Part shown: in pieces, positions 16,352 through 27,100 of the stretch
How positions within the stretch are numbered: the stretch's first letter is position 1
Layout of the letters: the number at the start of each line of letters is the position of its first letter
Source: Acidobacteriaceae bacterium
GTDB taxonomy: Bacteria; Acidobacteriota; Terriglobia; Terriglobales; Acidobacteriaceae
Reading direction: 5' to 3'
Assembly (NCBI GenBank): GCA_003151435.1
Contig: PLXP01000163.1
Coordinates: 1 to 50,588 of the forward strand
DNA length: 50,588 bases
Program-made: the position numbers and the translations under genes
Notes under the pieces: model-generated
Told to the model about the DNA's origin: nothing
What the model saw: the letters and a program-made list of their open reading frames with translations, nothing else
Databases searched by the model: none

Positions 16352-17923
16352 ATGTCCAGTGAAACTTTCATGCCCTCCGGGGCCCGCAACGAGACCGACG
16401 TTTTTGCCGTCCACGGCGCCGACCCGGAGGTGCTGGCGTACGCCATGGCCAAGTACTCCCGCTCGGCTCTTTCGATGCGCGAGTCGCTGGCCGAGATCAG
16501 CGCCCAGCGGGCCGAACAGTTTCTGAACACGTTTTATTTTCAGTATGGCCACCGCTCCATTGCCGACCTGGCCCACATCGCCTTTGCCGTCGAACGGCTG
16601 AGCCTGCTGGCCGCGGTTGTGCTGGTGGACGAACAGCGCTGGGATGGGCAGGAGCGATCGACGCGCTACCAGAACTTCATCAAGTCGGGATGGTTTTTCC
16701 CTGATTTTGCGGGGGATTCTGCGTCTGCCGAGCTTTACGTCAACACTGTGCGCGGCCTGTTCGCGACGTATGACCGCACCACGGCGGCGGTGCACGATGC
16801 CCTGCGCCAGCGCGTGGCCCGGCCAGAGGCGATGAAGCCCGACGCCTATGAGCGCACCCTGAAGGCTCGCGCCTTCGACGTGGCCCGCTATCTGCTGCCG
16901 CTTGCCACTAATACGTCTCTGGGCCAGATTGTGAACGCCCGCACGCTGGAGACCCAGGTTTCGCGGCTGCTGTCGCACCCCATGGCCGAGGTGCGCGAGT
17001 TGGGGCGGAAGCTGCGCGAGGCCGCCACCGGACCTGCATGGAACGTCAGCGGGCAGGCAGGCGCGGCGTTGGTCGACAAGATCGCCGATCCTGAACTGGC
17101 TGCCGAGGCCGCCAACCTGCTGACGCGCGAAGTTCGCACCGCGCCCACGCTGGTGAAGTACGCCGAGGCCAACCAGTACGCGATCGAGACGCAGGCTGAA
17201 CTGGTGCAGGTAGCGGCCGGATTGCTCGCCGGCCAGCGCATCGCCGATGCGCCGGTGGTTGACCTGGTGGAGCGCACGGAGACGCTGGAAGTGGAGTTGG
17301 CGGCAACGCTGATTTACTCAGCCAGCCACTACTCGTACCGACAGGTTCGCGATTTGGTCGCGGCCCTGCCGGAAGCGCGCGTAAACGAAATCATCGAGGT
17401 GGGTCTGCGCCATCGCGGCCGCCACGACGAGGCGCTGCGGGCATTTCACGCGGGAGCGGCGCTGCGGTTCGACATCCTGATGGACGTTGGCGGATTCCGC
17501 GATATGCACCGCCATCGCCGCTGCGTGCAGATCAGGCAGGACTTCACCACGCTGCATGGCTACGAGACGCCTGAATCGGGCGACGCGGCGGGGCTGGCTG
17601 AAGCCGGAATCATGGACGACTACAAAGCCGCCGTTGAAGCCGCACACGCCGCCAGCGCGCGCATCGCCGCAGGCTCCGCACCCGAGGCTGCGCAGTCGGC
17701 GCTCTACCTGCTGCCGTTGGCGACGCGCGTGCGGTGCCTGTTCAAGATGGATTTCGCGGAGGCGCAGTACATCTCCGAATTGCGGTCGGGGCCGGCGGGG
17801 CACTTCAGCTACCGGCGGGTGGCGTGGGAGATGTTTCTGGCGTTTCAGCGGCAGCATCCGGCGCTGGCAAAGCATATCCGCGTGACGGATTTTACGAAGC
17901 CGATTGATGTGCTGCAGCGGTGA
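16352..17923 (+). CDS. double-length ThyX-family protein (fused pseudo-dimer)
   Basis: A protein of about 523 residues, twice the length of flavin-dependent thymidylate synthase (ThyX, about 220-250). Both halves resemble ThyX. The N-terminal half keeps YGHRSIADLAH, the ERSTRY box (residues 101-106) and LPLATNTSLGQIVNAR, but the place of the RHR motif is occupied by DEQ (93-95). The C-terminal half keeps RHR (387-389) and LLPLATRVR...YISELRS, but has lost the ERSTRY box. True ThyX makes dTMP from dUMP with FAD at subunit interfaces, so one composite site per chain is possible. The start is uncertain: 16352 (ATG) or 16322 (ATG), neither with a strong ribosome site. It may be a thymidylate synthase or a repurposed flavoprotein. 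Confidence 0.75.
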   Translation: MSSETFMPSGARNETDVFAVHGADPEVLAYAMAKYSRSALSMRESLAEISAQRAEQFLNTFYFQYGHRSIADLAHIAFAVERLSLLAAVVLVDEQRWDGQERSTRYQNFIKSGWFFPDFAGDSASAELYVNTVRGLFATYDRTTAAVHDALRQRVARPEAMKPDAYERTLKARAFDVARYLLPLATNTSLGQIVNARTLETQVSRLLSHPMAEVRELGRKLREAATGPAWNVSGQAGAALVDKIADPELAAEAANLLTREVRTAPTLVKYAEANQYAIETQAELVQVAAGLLAGQRIADAPVVDLVERTETLEVELAATLIYSASHYSYRQVRDLVAALPEARVNEIIEVGLRHRGRHDEALRAFHAGAALRFDILMDVGGFRDMHRHRRCVQIRQDFTTLHGYETPESGDAAGLAEAGIMDDYKAAVEAAHAASARIAAGSAPEAAQSALYLLPLATRVRCLFKMDFAEAQYISELRSGPAGHFSYRRVAWEMFLAFQRQHPALAKHIRVTDFTKPIDVLQR

Positions 17924-17929
17924 GAGGGT

Positions 17930-18652
17930 CTACTCGCTCTTGATCGAAACGGCGTGATTCTTCACGAAGGTGACAGCGTAGTGCTTGCCGTTCACGTCGT
18001 AGGTGACGGTGCGGTCGCCTTCCTTGTCGCCGTCGTGCTCCGCCTTCATGCCGATGGCCATGCGGGTCTGCAACTCGCTCATGCCGGGCTTGACCTGGTG
18101 CGCATCGATGGCCGCCCATGTGTCCTTTGACCAGTGGCTGAAGATGGTGTGCGGGTCGTCGTAATAGAAGAGCAGGTCAGTGTAATACGCCTCATCATTG
18201 CCGTCCATGAAGCCGATTGGACTGGCAAACAGGTCTTTGCCGCCGGGCAGCGCGAACACCGCCATGGCCTGTCGGCTGCCGTGCTGGATATTGTCTGACA
18301 CGCCGGCCGGAGCCGCGGCCTTGATGATCTTCTTGATGTCGAGCCGCTGGTCGGCGGGAATGAGCCCCGCCGGTTTGGCGAACTCAACGCGTCCGCCGGC
18401 GTAAGGGTAGTAGGGCATGGAGTAGCCGTTCTTCATCCACACGCTTTTGCCTTGCAGCTCGAGTGTGTCTTCGAAGTGCTGCATGAATTCCATGCGCACC
18501 ACGGCCACATCGTCCGAGGTCAACTGCTGCGCGGCCTGGTTCTGGCCGACGACGCCGGGGTTCTGCCGGTGCTTGTAGACCGTAAACAGATAAATGCCGC
18601 CGATGGCGAAGGTGATGACGAAGGGGATGAGGATCTTTTGCCAGGTCTTCAA
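17930..18652 (-). CDS. membrane-anchored hypothetical protein
   Basis: A protein of about 240 residues with one N-terminal membrane segment (KILIPFVITFAIGGIYLFTV) and a soluble remainder, probably periplasmic. No family recognised. Visible features are a tyrosine-rich stretch (NGYSMPYYPYAGG), a segment YYTDLLFYYDDPHTIFSHWS and a charged C-terminus. I place the start at the TTG at 18652 because GAGGAG lies 5 nt upstream; the ATG at 18697 has no ribosome site and would add a leader before the membrane segment. It ends 6 bp from the ThyX-like stop codon on the opposite strand. Confidence 0.7.
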   Translation of the reverse strand: MKTWQKILIPFVITFAIGGIYLFTVYKHRQNPGVVGQNQAAQQLTSDDVAVVRMEFMQHFEDTLELQGKSVWMKNGYSMPYYPYAGGRVEFAKPAGLIPADQRLDIKKIIKAAAPAGVSDNIQHGSRQAMAVFALPGGKDLFASPIGFMDGNDEAYYTDLLFYYDDPHTIFSHWSKDTWAAIDAHQVKPGMSELQTRMAIGMKAEHDGDKEGDRTVTYDVNGKHYAVTFVKNHAVSIKSE

Positions 18653-18720
18653 GGATTCTCCTCGTTGCGGGGTCAGAATAACAGGGCCGAAACCCAAACG
18701 GTTTGGCGCGGTTAGCGGAG

Positions 18721-20031
18721 CTAGCTGGCCTGCCCAGTTGGCGCCTGTGCGCGCAACGACGCGGAGGTCAGTTCATCGGCGTTCCTCAGGCCGGGGAACA
18801 AGGTCGCCCACAAACCGGAGACCACCAGCGCACCTATGCCGCCCACCAATGTGGCGCGCACGGCACCCCACCACTGCGCGGTGAGTCCGCTCTCAAATTC
18901 GCCCAACTCGTTGGATGCGCCGATGAACAGCGAGTTGACGGCGCTGACTCGTCCACGCATCTCGGGCGGCGTGGCCAGTTGCAGCAGCGAGCCGCGAATG
19001 ATGACGCTGACCATGTCGGCTGCACCGCTGACGGCCAGCGCTGCCAGCGACAGCCACAAGCTCCGCGACAGCCCGAAGACCACGATGGCTGCCCCAAACA
19101 GCGCGACGGAGACGAACAGCCGCAGGCCTGCCTTGCGCTGGAAAGGAAACCGCGCCATCACCAGCGACGTACACAGCGCGCCAACCGCCGGAGCAGCGCG
19201 CAGCATCCCCAAGCCGCGCGGCCCGGTGTGCAGAATGTCGTTGGCGAAGATGGGCATGAGGGCCACCGACCCGCCCAGCAGCACCACGAACAGGTCAAGC
19301 GAGAACGACCCCATCAGCATGGGCATCCGCCGCACATACTGGAAGCCCGCCAGCACTACCTTCATGGAGGCGGCTCGATGCTCCATGCGCCCCGGTCTGA
19401 CATGCAAGCTGCCGACCAGCACCAGGAACCACACCAGGGTGAGCAACGTGAAGACATAGACGAGGCCCGCACCCTCAAGGCGGACGCCGAATGCGAGGGG
19501 AGCCAGCGGCAGCGTGAAGAGCACCCCGCCCAACGCCGGTCCCATGGTGTTGGCAAACTGAAAGATCGCCCCGCCCCAGGTGACGGCATTGACGAAGTGC
19601 TGCTCCGGCACAAGGTGAGGAATGAGCGCTGAACTGGCGGGCCCGGAGAAGGCGCGCGCGGTTCCAACCAGGAAAAGGACGGCATAGATGGGATAGACCC
19701 CGTGCATGCCCACGTGGGTCAACGACAGCAGTCCGGCGGTGCAGAGAATCTGGAGCCCGTAGCAGAGCAGGATGATCTGGCGCCGGTCGAAACGGTCGGC
19801 CACATGTCCGGCGGGCAGCAGAAAAAGCAGGCCTGGGAGGAACAGCGCCAGGCCGGTGTAGCCAAGGTCGAGAGGGCGATGGGTGATGGAGTAGACCTGC
19901 CAGGCCACGGCCACCGATTGTGCCTCAGCGCCCAGGATCACGGCCACGCGCGCCAGCTGATATCGCCTGAAATCACGGGAAGCAAAGGACTCAAGGCCGC
20001 GCCGCGTCGGCTTTTCGAGAGGGGAAGGCAT
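18721..20031 (-). CDS. MFS transporter (EntS-like)
   Basis: A 436-residue major facilitator with about 12 membrane segments, of the MFS_3/EntS-like group. Typical stretches are FASRDFRRYQLARVAVILGAEAQ near the start, the loop motif GHVADRFDRRQIILL between segments 2 and 3, and ALIPHLVPEQHFVNAVTWGG. This group exports siderophores or drugs, but the substrate here cannot be told. There is no siderophore gene nearby. It is divergent from the DedA-like gene. Confidence 0.88.
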   Translation of the reverse strand: MPSPLEKPTRRGLESFASRDFRRYQLARVAVILGAEAQSVAVAWQVYSITHRPLDLGYTGLALFLPGLLFLLPAGHVADRFDRRQIILLCYGLQILCTAGLLSLTHVGMHGVYPIYAVLFLVGTARAFSGPASSALIPHLVPEQHFVNAVTWGGAIFQFANTMGPALGGVLFTLPLAPLAFGVRLEGAGLVYVFTLLTLVWFLVLVGSLHVRPGRMEHRAASMKVVLAGFQYVRRMPMLMGSFSLDLFVVLLGGSVALMPIFANDILHTGPRGLGMLRAAPAVGALCTSLVMARFPFQRKAGLRLFVSVALFGAAIVVFGLSRSLWLSLAALAVSGAADMVSVIIRGSLLQLATPPEMRGRVSAVNSLFIGASNELGEFESGLTAQWWGAVRATLVGGIGALVVSGLWATLFPGLRNADELTSASLRAQAPTGQAS

Positions 20032-20175
20032 GTCTGCTTAGGGTAAATCGTGTGCTTCGGAAGGGGAAACGGATGTGCGGATGGGGAGCGGAAGTGGCAG
20101 ATTTTCCGCGCCGGTCACCTCATGGCACCATGCCGAAGAAACAATCGCAACAGGCGGGACCACTGGGGGTCCGAA

Positions 20176-20877
20176 ATGGACGTCCAACCATGGGTGAGCC
20201 TCATCTTTTCATTCTTCAAGTCGCCGGCGCCAGCCGCGCACCACTCCACCGTGCTCCGTTGGCTCACACATCTTGGAGTCGTGGGCGTGTTGCTGGCGGC
20301 GGCGATGGATGCTTCCGTGATTCCCCTCCCTGTACCGGGGACGACGGATTTGCTGCTGCTGTGGCTGGTTTCGCATCGCGGCAACCCGTGGATACTGGTT
20401 TCCTGCGCCGTGGCCGCAAGCATGGTGGGAGGATTCACCTCGTGGCGCCTGGGTAAAACCGGGGGCGAAGCGGCGCTGGAACGCTATGTGCCCGCCCGCC
20501 TTCTGGGACGCACTACACGCTGGGTGCAGCGTCATCCTATCCTCTCTGTTTTTCTTCCCGCGATCTTGCCGCCCCCCATTCCGCTCTCGCCGTTTCTGCT
20601 GGCTGCGGGAGCGCTTGGCGTCTCGTGGCGGCGCTTTCTGCTGGTCTTTGGCGTGGCACGCACGTTGCGCTATGGCCTCGTTGCCTGGCTGGCTGTGGTT
20701 TATGGCCGCCGCGTGATCCGCCTCTGGTCAGGAACCCTGGAGAAGTGGTCGGGGCCGCTGGTCTGGACATTTGCCGTGGTCATGGTGGGCGGCATCGCCT
20801 ACGGGATATGGAAACTGCGCAGGAAAGGCGGCAAATCAGGTGGCAAGCGGGAGCTTGAGGCCGCGAGGGCAGACTGA
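20176..20877 (+). CDS. DedA/VTT-domain membrane protein
   Basis: A protein of about 233 residues with four to five membrane segments and the VTT (SNARE-associated, DedA) fold. Visible are IPLPVPGTTDLLLLWLVSH, the glycine motif GGFTSWRLGKTGG, the re-entrant PAILPPPIPLSPFLLAAGAL and the conserved FLLVFGVARTLRYG. Family members are linked to undecaprenyl-phosphate or phospholipid recycling across the inner membrane. I chose the ATG at 20176 rather than upstream codons because the protein-like sequence begins there. Confidence 0.82.
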   Translation: MDVQPWVSLIFSFFKSPAPAAHHSTVLRWLTHLGVVGVLLAAAMDASVIPLPVPGTTDLLLLWLVSHRGNPWILVSCAVAASMVGGFTSWRLGKTGGEAALERYVPARLLGRTTRWVQRHPILSVFLPAILPPPIPLSPFLLAAGALGVSWRRFLLVFGVARTLRYGLVAWLAVVYGRRVIRLWSGTLEKWSGPLVWTFAVVMVGGIAYGIWKLRRKGGKSGGKRELEAARAD

Positions 20878-20992
20878 TCTCTTCCGCAAGAATTCCGACA
20901 AGATCGATTTTCGCAGAGGCTGGAGTCTAATATTCAGCGTCGGCCGACTCAGCGGCCCGTTCCGCACTGAAGACCTTCCAGTATCCTGAAGT

Positions 20993-22234
20993 TTGGAGAC
21001 AACCCTTCAGGATCGCCCTGCCCCAAGCCGGTGGGCTGCAGCCGCCGTTTTCCTGTGCGGAGTGTGCGCGTTTCTTGAACTCTATTGCACCCAGCCGCTG
21101 CTTCCGCTGCTGGCGCACATCTTTCATGCATCAAAAACCGGCGTCAGCCTGACGGTCTCCGCCGCGACGCTTGGCGTGGCCATCTCTGCGCCGGTGTTTG
21201 GAGCGCTCACGGAGCGGCTGCCTCGAAAGCGCGTCATCGTCGTTTCCATCATTGGCGTGTCGCTGCCGACCCTGCTGGCGGCCACGGCCACATCGCTCGG
21301 CCAACTCATCTTCTGGCGATTTCTTCAGGGAATCCTGCTGCCCGGCATCGTCGCGGTGGTCGTTACCTACATTGGTGAGGAGTGGCCGGCGGACCGCGTG
21401 GCGCTCATCATGAGCTTCTACGTCAGCGGCACCGCGCTGGGAGGGTTTCTGGGCCGCGTCACCAGCGGCATGCTGGCCGAGGCGTTTAACTGGCGCGTCA
21501 GTTTTCTTACGCTTGGGGCGGTCTCGCTGGCCGGAGCCGCCGCGGTTGCGGCGTGGCTTCCGCATGGGCATCGGCGGGTACGCATGACGACGCCGGGCGG
21601 AGCATTGCCCGCCTTCCCTTACCAGGTGCAGGGACTGTTTCGCAATCGCCGGCTGGTGGCCACATTTGCGGTGGGATTCAATGTGCTTTTCTCACTGGTG
21701 GGCGTGTTTACGTGGATCACTTTCCATTTGAGCGCCGCGCCCTTCCTGCTCTCGACCACGGCCCTCAGCTCGTTGTTCTTTGTCTACCTGATCGGCCTGG
21801 TGGTGACACCCGCGGCCGGCTATCTCATCACCCGCGTCGGCCTGCGAGCGGGCATCGGCGGAGCCATCGTCTGTTCCATGGCGGGCGTGCTGCTCACTCT
21901 TGCTCCCTCGCTGACGGTGGTCATCCTCGGCCTCACGCTGCTCTCGTCGGGCGTCTTCGTCGCTCAAACGGCATCGCAGAGCCACCTGCGCGTGGCCGCA
22001 CCACCGGGAACACGCGTCACCGCAGCTGGGCTTTACCTCACGTGCTATTACCTTGGCGGCACTGCGGCCGGCGTGGTTCCCGGATTCTTTTGGGGATTGG
22101 GAAAGTGGCCCGCCTGCGTCGCCTTTATTGTGGCCATGCAGGCCGTGGCCCTCACCATCGCGCTCGCCGGTTGGAGAGTCCCGAAGGCGGACGAGGATCG
22201 CACATTCGTCCCGGCGACGGTCCAGAATCCATGA
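20993..22234 (+). CDS. MFS transporter (YnfM-like)
   Basis: A 413-residue major facilitator with 12 predicted membrane segments. It opens with WAAAAVFLCGVCAFLELYCTQPLLPLL, a signature of the YnfM/arabinose-efflux group, followed by the loop GALTERLPRKRVIV. The start is the TTG at 20993, since an in-frame TGA lies two codons upstream and no ATG or GTG is available before the first membrane segment. The ribosome site is weak. The substrate is unknown. Confidence 0.87.
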   Translation: METTLQDRPAPSRWAAAAVFLCGVCAFLELYCTQPLLPLLAHIFHASKTGVSLTVSAATLGVAISAPVFGALTERLPRKRVIVVSIIGVSLPTLLAATATSLGQLIFWRFLQGILLPGIVAVVVTYIGEEWPADRVALIMSFYVSGTALGGFLGRVTSGMLAEAFNWRVSFLTLGAVSLAGAAAVAAWLPHGHRRVRMTTPGGALPAFPYQVQGLFRNRRLVATFAVGFNVLFSLVGVFTWITFHLSAAPFLLSTTALSSLFFVYLIGLVVTPAAGYLITRVGLRAGIGGAIVCSMAGVLLTLAPSLTVVILGLTLLSSGVFVAQTASQSHLRVAAPPGTRVTAAGLYLTCYYLGGTAAGVVPGFFWGLGKWPACVAFIVAMQAVALTIALAGWRVPKADEDRTFVPATVQNP

Positions 22235-22402
22235 ACCCAACCGGCCTAAAGCGAATCTAATCTCACGTATGCAGTTTTCCCCCAAGCCTCTGAGTTGAGT
22301 GCCGCTGTCTGGTCCGCGCCGTGCCGGGCTCGCAGCGTTCCGCACTTCTCCGATCAGTAAACGAATCAGATCAATGAAGGAAGTCAGCCAAAGGAGAAGG
22401 TT

Positions 22403-24046
22403 TTGCCCGAGTTGCAACACTCAACCCCTTCCGGCGCCGCAATTGCGCCCGCCGCGGAGATCCAGCTGGACAGTACGACGGTTCGCTGGAAGCCGCGCAC
22501 GAACCCGTGGCTGATTGCCGCAACGGTGGCCTTGGCGGCCTTCATGGAGGTGCTCGACACCTCGATTGCAAACGTGGCACTGCCGCACATCGCCGGCAAC
22601 CTGGGCGCCAGCACCGACCAGGGTACGTGGGTGTTGACCAGTTACCTGGTGTCGAACGCGATTGTGTTGCCGCTGGGCGCGTGGGCCTCAAGCGTGATGG
22701 GCCGGCGCAACTTCTTTCTCTTCTGCATTGTGGTGTTTACCGTGGCCAGCTTTCTGTGCGGCGCGGCACCCTCGCTCACCATGCTGCTCCTGTTCCGCGT
22801 ACTTCAGGGGGCCGGCGGCGGCGGACTGCAACCCATGGCGCAGGCCATCATGGCCGACTCGTTCGAGCCACAAAAGCGCGGCCAGGCCTTTGCGCTCTAC
22901 GGCCTGGTGGCCGTGCTCGCGCCCTCCATCGGCCCCACACTGGGCGGCTGGATTACCGACAACTACTCCTGGCGCTGGATCTTCTTCATCAATATCCCTG
23001 TAGGCATTCTCGCGTTCGTGCTGGTCGCGCGCCTGGTAGATGACCCCCCGTGGATCAAGCCAGACCGATCGCTTCTGCGCAAGATGGATTACCTTGGCCT
23101 CAGCTTTCTCACCATCGCCATGGGCGGCATGCAGATCATGCTGGACAAGGGCGAGGAGAATGACTGGTTCGCCTCCGGCTTCATCCGCTTCTTCGCGGTC
23201 CTGTTCATCGGCGGCATGATCGGCCTTGTGGTGTGGGAGCTGCGCGCCAAAAGCCCCATCATCAATCTGCGGCTGTTCCGATTCAAGAACTTCGCCATCT
23301 GTTGTTTTCTGATGATGCTGGTGGGCGGTGTGCTGAACGCGAATACCGTGTTACAGCCTCAGTTCATGCAGCAGTTGCTGGGCTATAACGCCACCACTGC
23401 TGGACTTGCGCTCACGGCCGGAGGCATTGCGCTTGTCTTCGTGATGCCCTTTGCCGGCTATGCCACCAGCAAGATCTCTGCGCGCACATTGGCGGTGTGC
23501 GGGTTCATTTTGTTCGTCATTTCATTCCGCTACGCGGCCGCTGTCACCAATCTGCAGATGAGCTTTGGCGAGGCGTCGTTCCTGCGCGTGATCCAGATGC
23601 TGCCCATTCCGTTCTGCTTCATCTCCATCACCAATGCGGCGTATGTAGGCATGCCGAAGGAGGAGAGCAACCAGGTATCCGGCCTCATCAACTTCGCGCG
23701 TAACATCGGGGGCAGCATCCTCATCGCCATGACCAACGCGCAGGTGACAAGCCGGGCCATCTGGCACCAGCAACACCTGCAGGGCGCCATGCAATCGGGG
23801 TCGGCGGGCTATCAACAGCATCTGCAATCGCTGACGGGCTTTTTGGGCAACAGCTTCGGCGCTGCAAATGGCGCGGGGTTGGCGATGGCCTCCATCTATA
23901 ACCAGCTTAACCAGCAGGCTCAGATGCAGGGCTACCAGGACGTCTACATGGAGTTGTCGTGGATGTCGGTGGGATTGGTTTTGCTGGCGTTTCTGCTCAG
24001 CAAGAATCGTCCGGGGCAAGCTCCGGGAACCTCGGCAATACACTAA
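22403..24046 (+). CDS. DHA2-family MFS drug transporter (EmrB/QacA-like)
   Basis: A 547-residue proton antiporter with 14 predicted membrane segments. The DHA2 motifs are clear: LDTSIANVALPHIAGNLGAS in segment 1, WASSVMGRRNFFLFCI in the 2-3 loop and GLVAVLAPSIGPTLGGWITD (the antiporter motif C) in segment 5. The start is TTG at 22403, with AAGGAGAAGG directly upstream. EmrB proteins usually work with a periplasmic EmrA adaptor and an outer-membrane TolC; neither gene is adjacent. Confidence 0.92.
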   Translation: MPELQHSTPSGAAIAPAAEIQLDSTTVRWKPRTNPWLIAATVALAAFMEVLDTSIANVALPHIAGNLGASTDQGTWVLTSYLVSNAIVLPLGAWASSVMGRRNFFLFCIVVFTVASFLCGAAPSLTMLLLFRVLQGAGGGGLQPMAQAIMADSFEPQKRGQAFALYGLVAVLAPSIGPTLGGWITDNYSWRWIFFINIPVGILAFVLVARLVDDPPWIKPDRSLLRKMDYLGLSFLTIAMGGMQIMLDKGEENDWFASGFIRFFAVLFIGGMIGLVVWELRAKSPIINLRLFRFKNFAICCFLMMLVGGVLNANTVLQPQFMQQLLGYNATTAGLALTAGGIALVFVMPFAGYATSKISARTLAVCGFILFVISFRYAAAVTNLQMSFGEASFLRVIQMLPIPFCFISITNAAYVGMPKEESNQVSGLINFARNIGGSILIAMTNAQVTSRAIWHQQHLQGAMQSGSAGYQQHLQSLTGFLGNSFGAANGAGLAMASIYNQLNQQAQMQGYQDVYMELSWMSVGLVLLAFLLSKNRPGQAPGTSAIH

Positions 24047-24108
24047 GGTGAACGGCTGCGAAGCCGCATGCGATGTTGCTGCATTGCCAATTCGTACGCC
24101 AGCACATC

Positions 24109-27100
24109 TCAGTAGATGAGCTTCAACGAGAGCTGGATTTGCCGGGAATTCCCGGCTGTCTTGCTGATCTCGCCGAAGCCGGATCCGTTGAGGATGTTCG
24201 CGGGCAGGCCCATGGTGACGATGTTGAATAGGTTGAAGAATTCGGATCGAAATTGGAGATCGACGAACTCAGCTCCGCTTCTGCGATGGCCGAAGGGCGT
24301 GTCCTTGATGAGTGCGAAATCAAAGTTATAGAACGCGGGGCCGCGGAAGGTGTTGCGCCCCAGCGTACCGAAGCGACCTTGATTTGGCCCTGTGCCTCCG
24401 GGAATGTGAATGGGAATCGAGAAGAAGGCGGCAGCGTTGCTCGCGCCCTGACCAAAGTAATCCTGGCGCACCTTGCGCGCGGTGGAGAGATGCGGCCTGG
24501 CGATCTGGTCTGGGCGATCGACCCCATTAGACCCGTAGCCAGTCTGCTGAATGCCGGAAAAGACGGTGAAGGGCGAGCCCGAGCTAATGCTGGAGATGCT
24601 CAGAAGCTCCCAACCGTCCGTCACCTTCCTCCCCACAGGCCGCAGAAAATCAACGCTCTCCAAGTGCAGATCCTGTGCCACGCTCAGGCCAAAGCCGTGC
24701 GTCACATCGAAGGAGGACGGCCCTTTCTCCGGACGCGTGTCATAGGGATTCTGAGAAAAGCCGGAAGCCACAGCACCAGTGGAACCCGTGCCACCGATTA
24801 CCATGCTGGTGTCATCGATTGACTTTCCCCACGTATAACTCGCCTGAATGCCAGGCCCGCCGTGACCTACGGTTCCAGAGAGAGATGTTTGCAAAGCGTG
24901 ATAAGTGGAGTGCGCGTCTGAGACGATGACATTCTCCACGCCGAAGCCGCCAATGACGTTGCCGGCGCTGTCAAACTCGGTGTGCGGCGCAAAACCGGGA
25001 GATGCGCCGGGATAGGCATTTGGAAAGCTATAGCGCGGAAGCTTGACGCCCGCAGTGCCAACGTAATTCGCATCTGCTGTGAGATTGCCGAACTTGCGCT
25101 CGAGGCCTGCGGTCCATGTGAACATGATTGCGTTGTCAAAGCTCAGGTCGATACCGCTGAGGTTAAGCGCGCTCACCACATGGCTCGCGGTTAGCGCAGC
25201 CATATCCTTCTCATAGCGATCAACATCCATCACCGTGTTCGGTGCGATGGTATTGGTATGTCCCGAAGCGAGGATGTCAACGCCCGCCAGTGTGTAAGCC
25301 TTGGGAACTTGCGCCGGGGTAATCTGGAACCCGTAAGGGATAGGCGCATTGGCTGCGGAGAGCAGGCGAGGATAGACGGCGAAGGGCGTGGACCCGGTAA
25401 GGAAGTTATCCTGCCAGATGTTGGGAGGAATCACCATAACCGCTCCGCCGGCATGAGCCCGTAACTTATCGGTAACTTGCATGGATGCCTGCACCCGCGG
25501 CTCGAAGGCGTGCCAGTTTGTCTGATATCCCGGTTGGGGATTGATGACAAACTGCTGCGTGCCATTGATTGTGCGGAAACTTGACGTCCGATGGGCTCGC
25601 TCAGTGATGGGCGTGTATAAATCCCACCGGAGACCGTAGTCGAGCGTAAAGCGGGGAGTTACCTTCCACGTGTCCTGCACATAGGCGCTGACGTTATTGC
25701 GACTTATCGCTGCGGGGCCCATGTGTTCACCGCTGGAGACGGAAGGCGGGGCAATGGCGATCGAATAGACAAACGGACTGCCAGAGAGGAAGCCGGAGAG
25801 CGTATCGGGGAGCGGATCGCCGGCATGAATGTCATGCATTCCGCTCGTCGAGGGGATCGCTTCGGTAGCGTAAGCGGTGCCGCCGCCGAAATCGTATTCG
25901 CCGTTGGGGCTGATGCCAAAGTAAGTTGTGTCGCGATTGATGCGTACCTCTGCTCCCGCTTTGAAAGCGTGATGCGAGGCGGTGAAAGTCACATTCTGTC
26001 GCCCCTGAAAGAGGTTTCCGTAAGCCTGCATCACTGTGCCGGCCGCGGCATTGAACGGCTCAAACAGTCCATCATTGAACTTCACCGCGGGGTCGGTGTA
26101 GTCGGAGGTGGGAAATCCCGGCGTGGAACGCGTAATGCTGATGGACGACTCGATGAGCAGTCGTGGTGAAATCGTCCGGGTATAGGTGCCCACGACATTG
26201 CGCTGGCGGTCAATGTATTTCACCCCAAACGAAGGGTCGATGGCTGTCTGATCCGGATTGGTAGTTGGTCCGGTCAGGTTATCGAGGTTAAAGCGCGCGA
26301 AGAACTGATCTTTGTCAGAAAACTTGTGATCGATGCGCAGCGAAAACTGGTTTGCATTGGTGACGACCTTTGACGCCGTCGCGTAGGTGCGATCTCCAAA
26401 GGCACCAGCTGGATAATTCGGCACGGGATAGCGCGCAAGTATCGCGGCAATTGCCGGATCGACAGGCACAGTCAACGTATCGGTTGTTCCATCTGGATAA
26501 GTGGTCACATCTACACCCGCGCGCTCGGGGCCCGTGGGCACGGGCATCACCTGCGTGGTCCCCAGCACCTGGCGGAATCCCTGATACTGCGTGAAATAAA
26601 AGGTCCGCTTGCGGCCGTCGTAAATATGCGGGATGAACACGGGGCCGCCATTGGTAAATCCAAATTCATTGCGGCGGAACGGCGGAATCCTGCCGGGATA
26701 GGCCGGTGTGGCGTGGTCGAAATAATTGCGCGCATCGAAGGCGGAGTTGCGTACAAATTCGAAGGCCGAGCCGTGGAAGCCGCTGGCGCCTGACCGAGTG
26801 ATGATGTTGGTGAATCCGGCCGCGCCTCGTCCAATCTCTGCGGGCATCCAGCCAGAACTGGATTGAATGCTTTCGACAGCGTCCACGTCAAAATTTGAAA
26901 AGGTAGATCCGCCCATTTCGGGATCGCTGATGTCAGCGCCGTCCATGGCAAAGGTCGCCTCCACACCGCGCTGACCGTTGATGGCAAATTGCGCAGTAAA
27001 GTTGGTGGCGCCATTGGCGTCCGTCATGGTGCCGGCGGCCAGCAGCAGAAGCTGGCTAAAGTCGCGCTTGTTCAGCGGCAACTCGCTCACGGCCTGGCTC

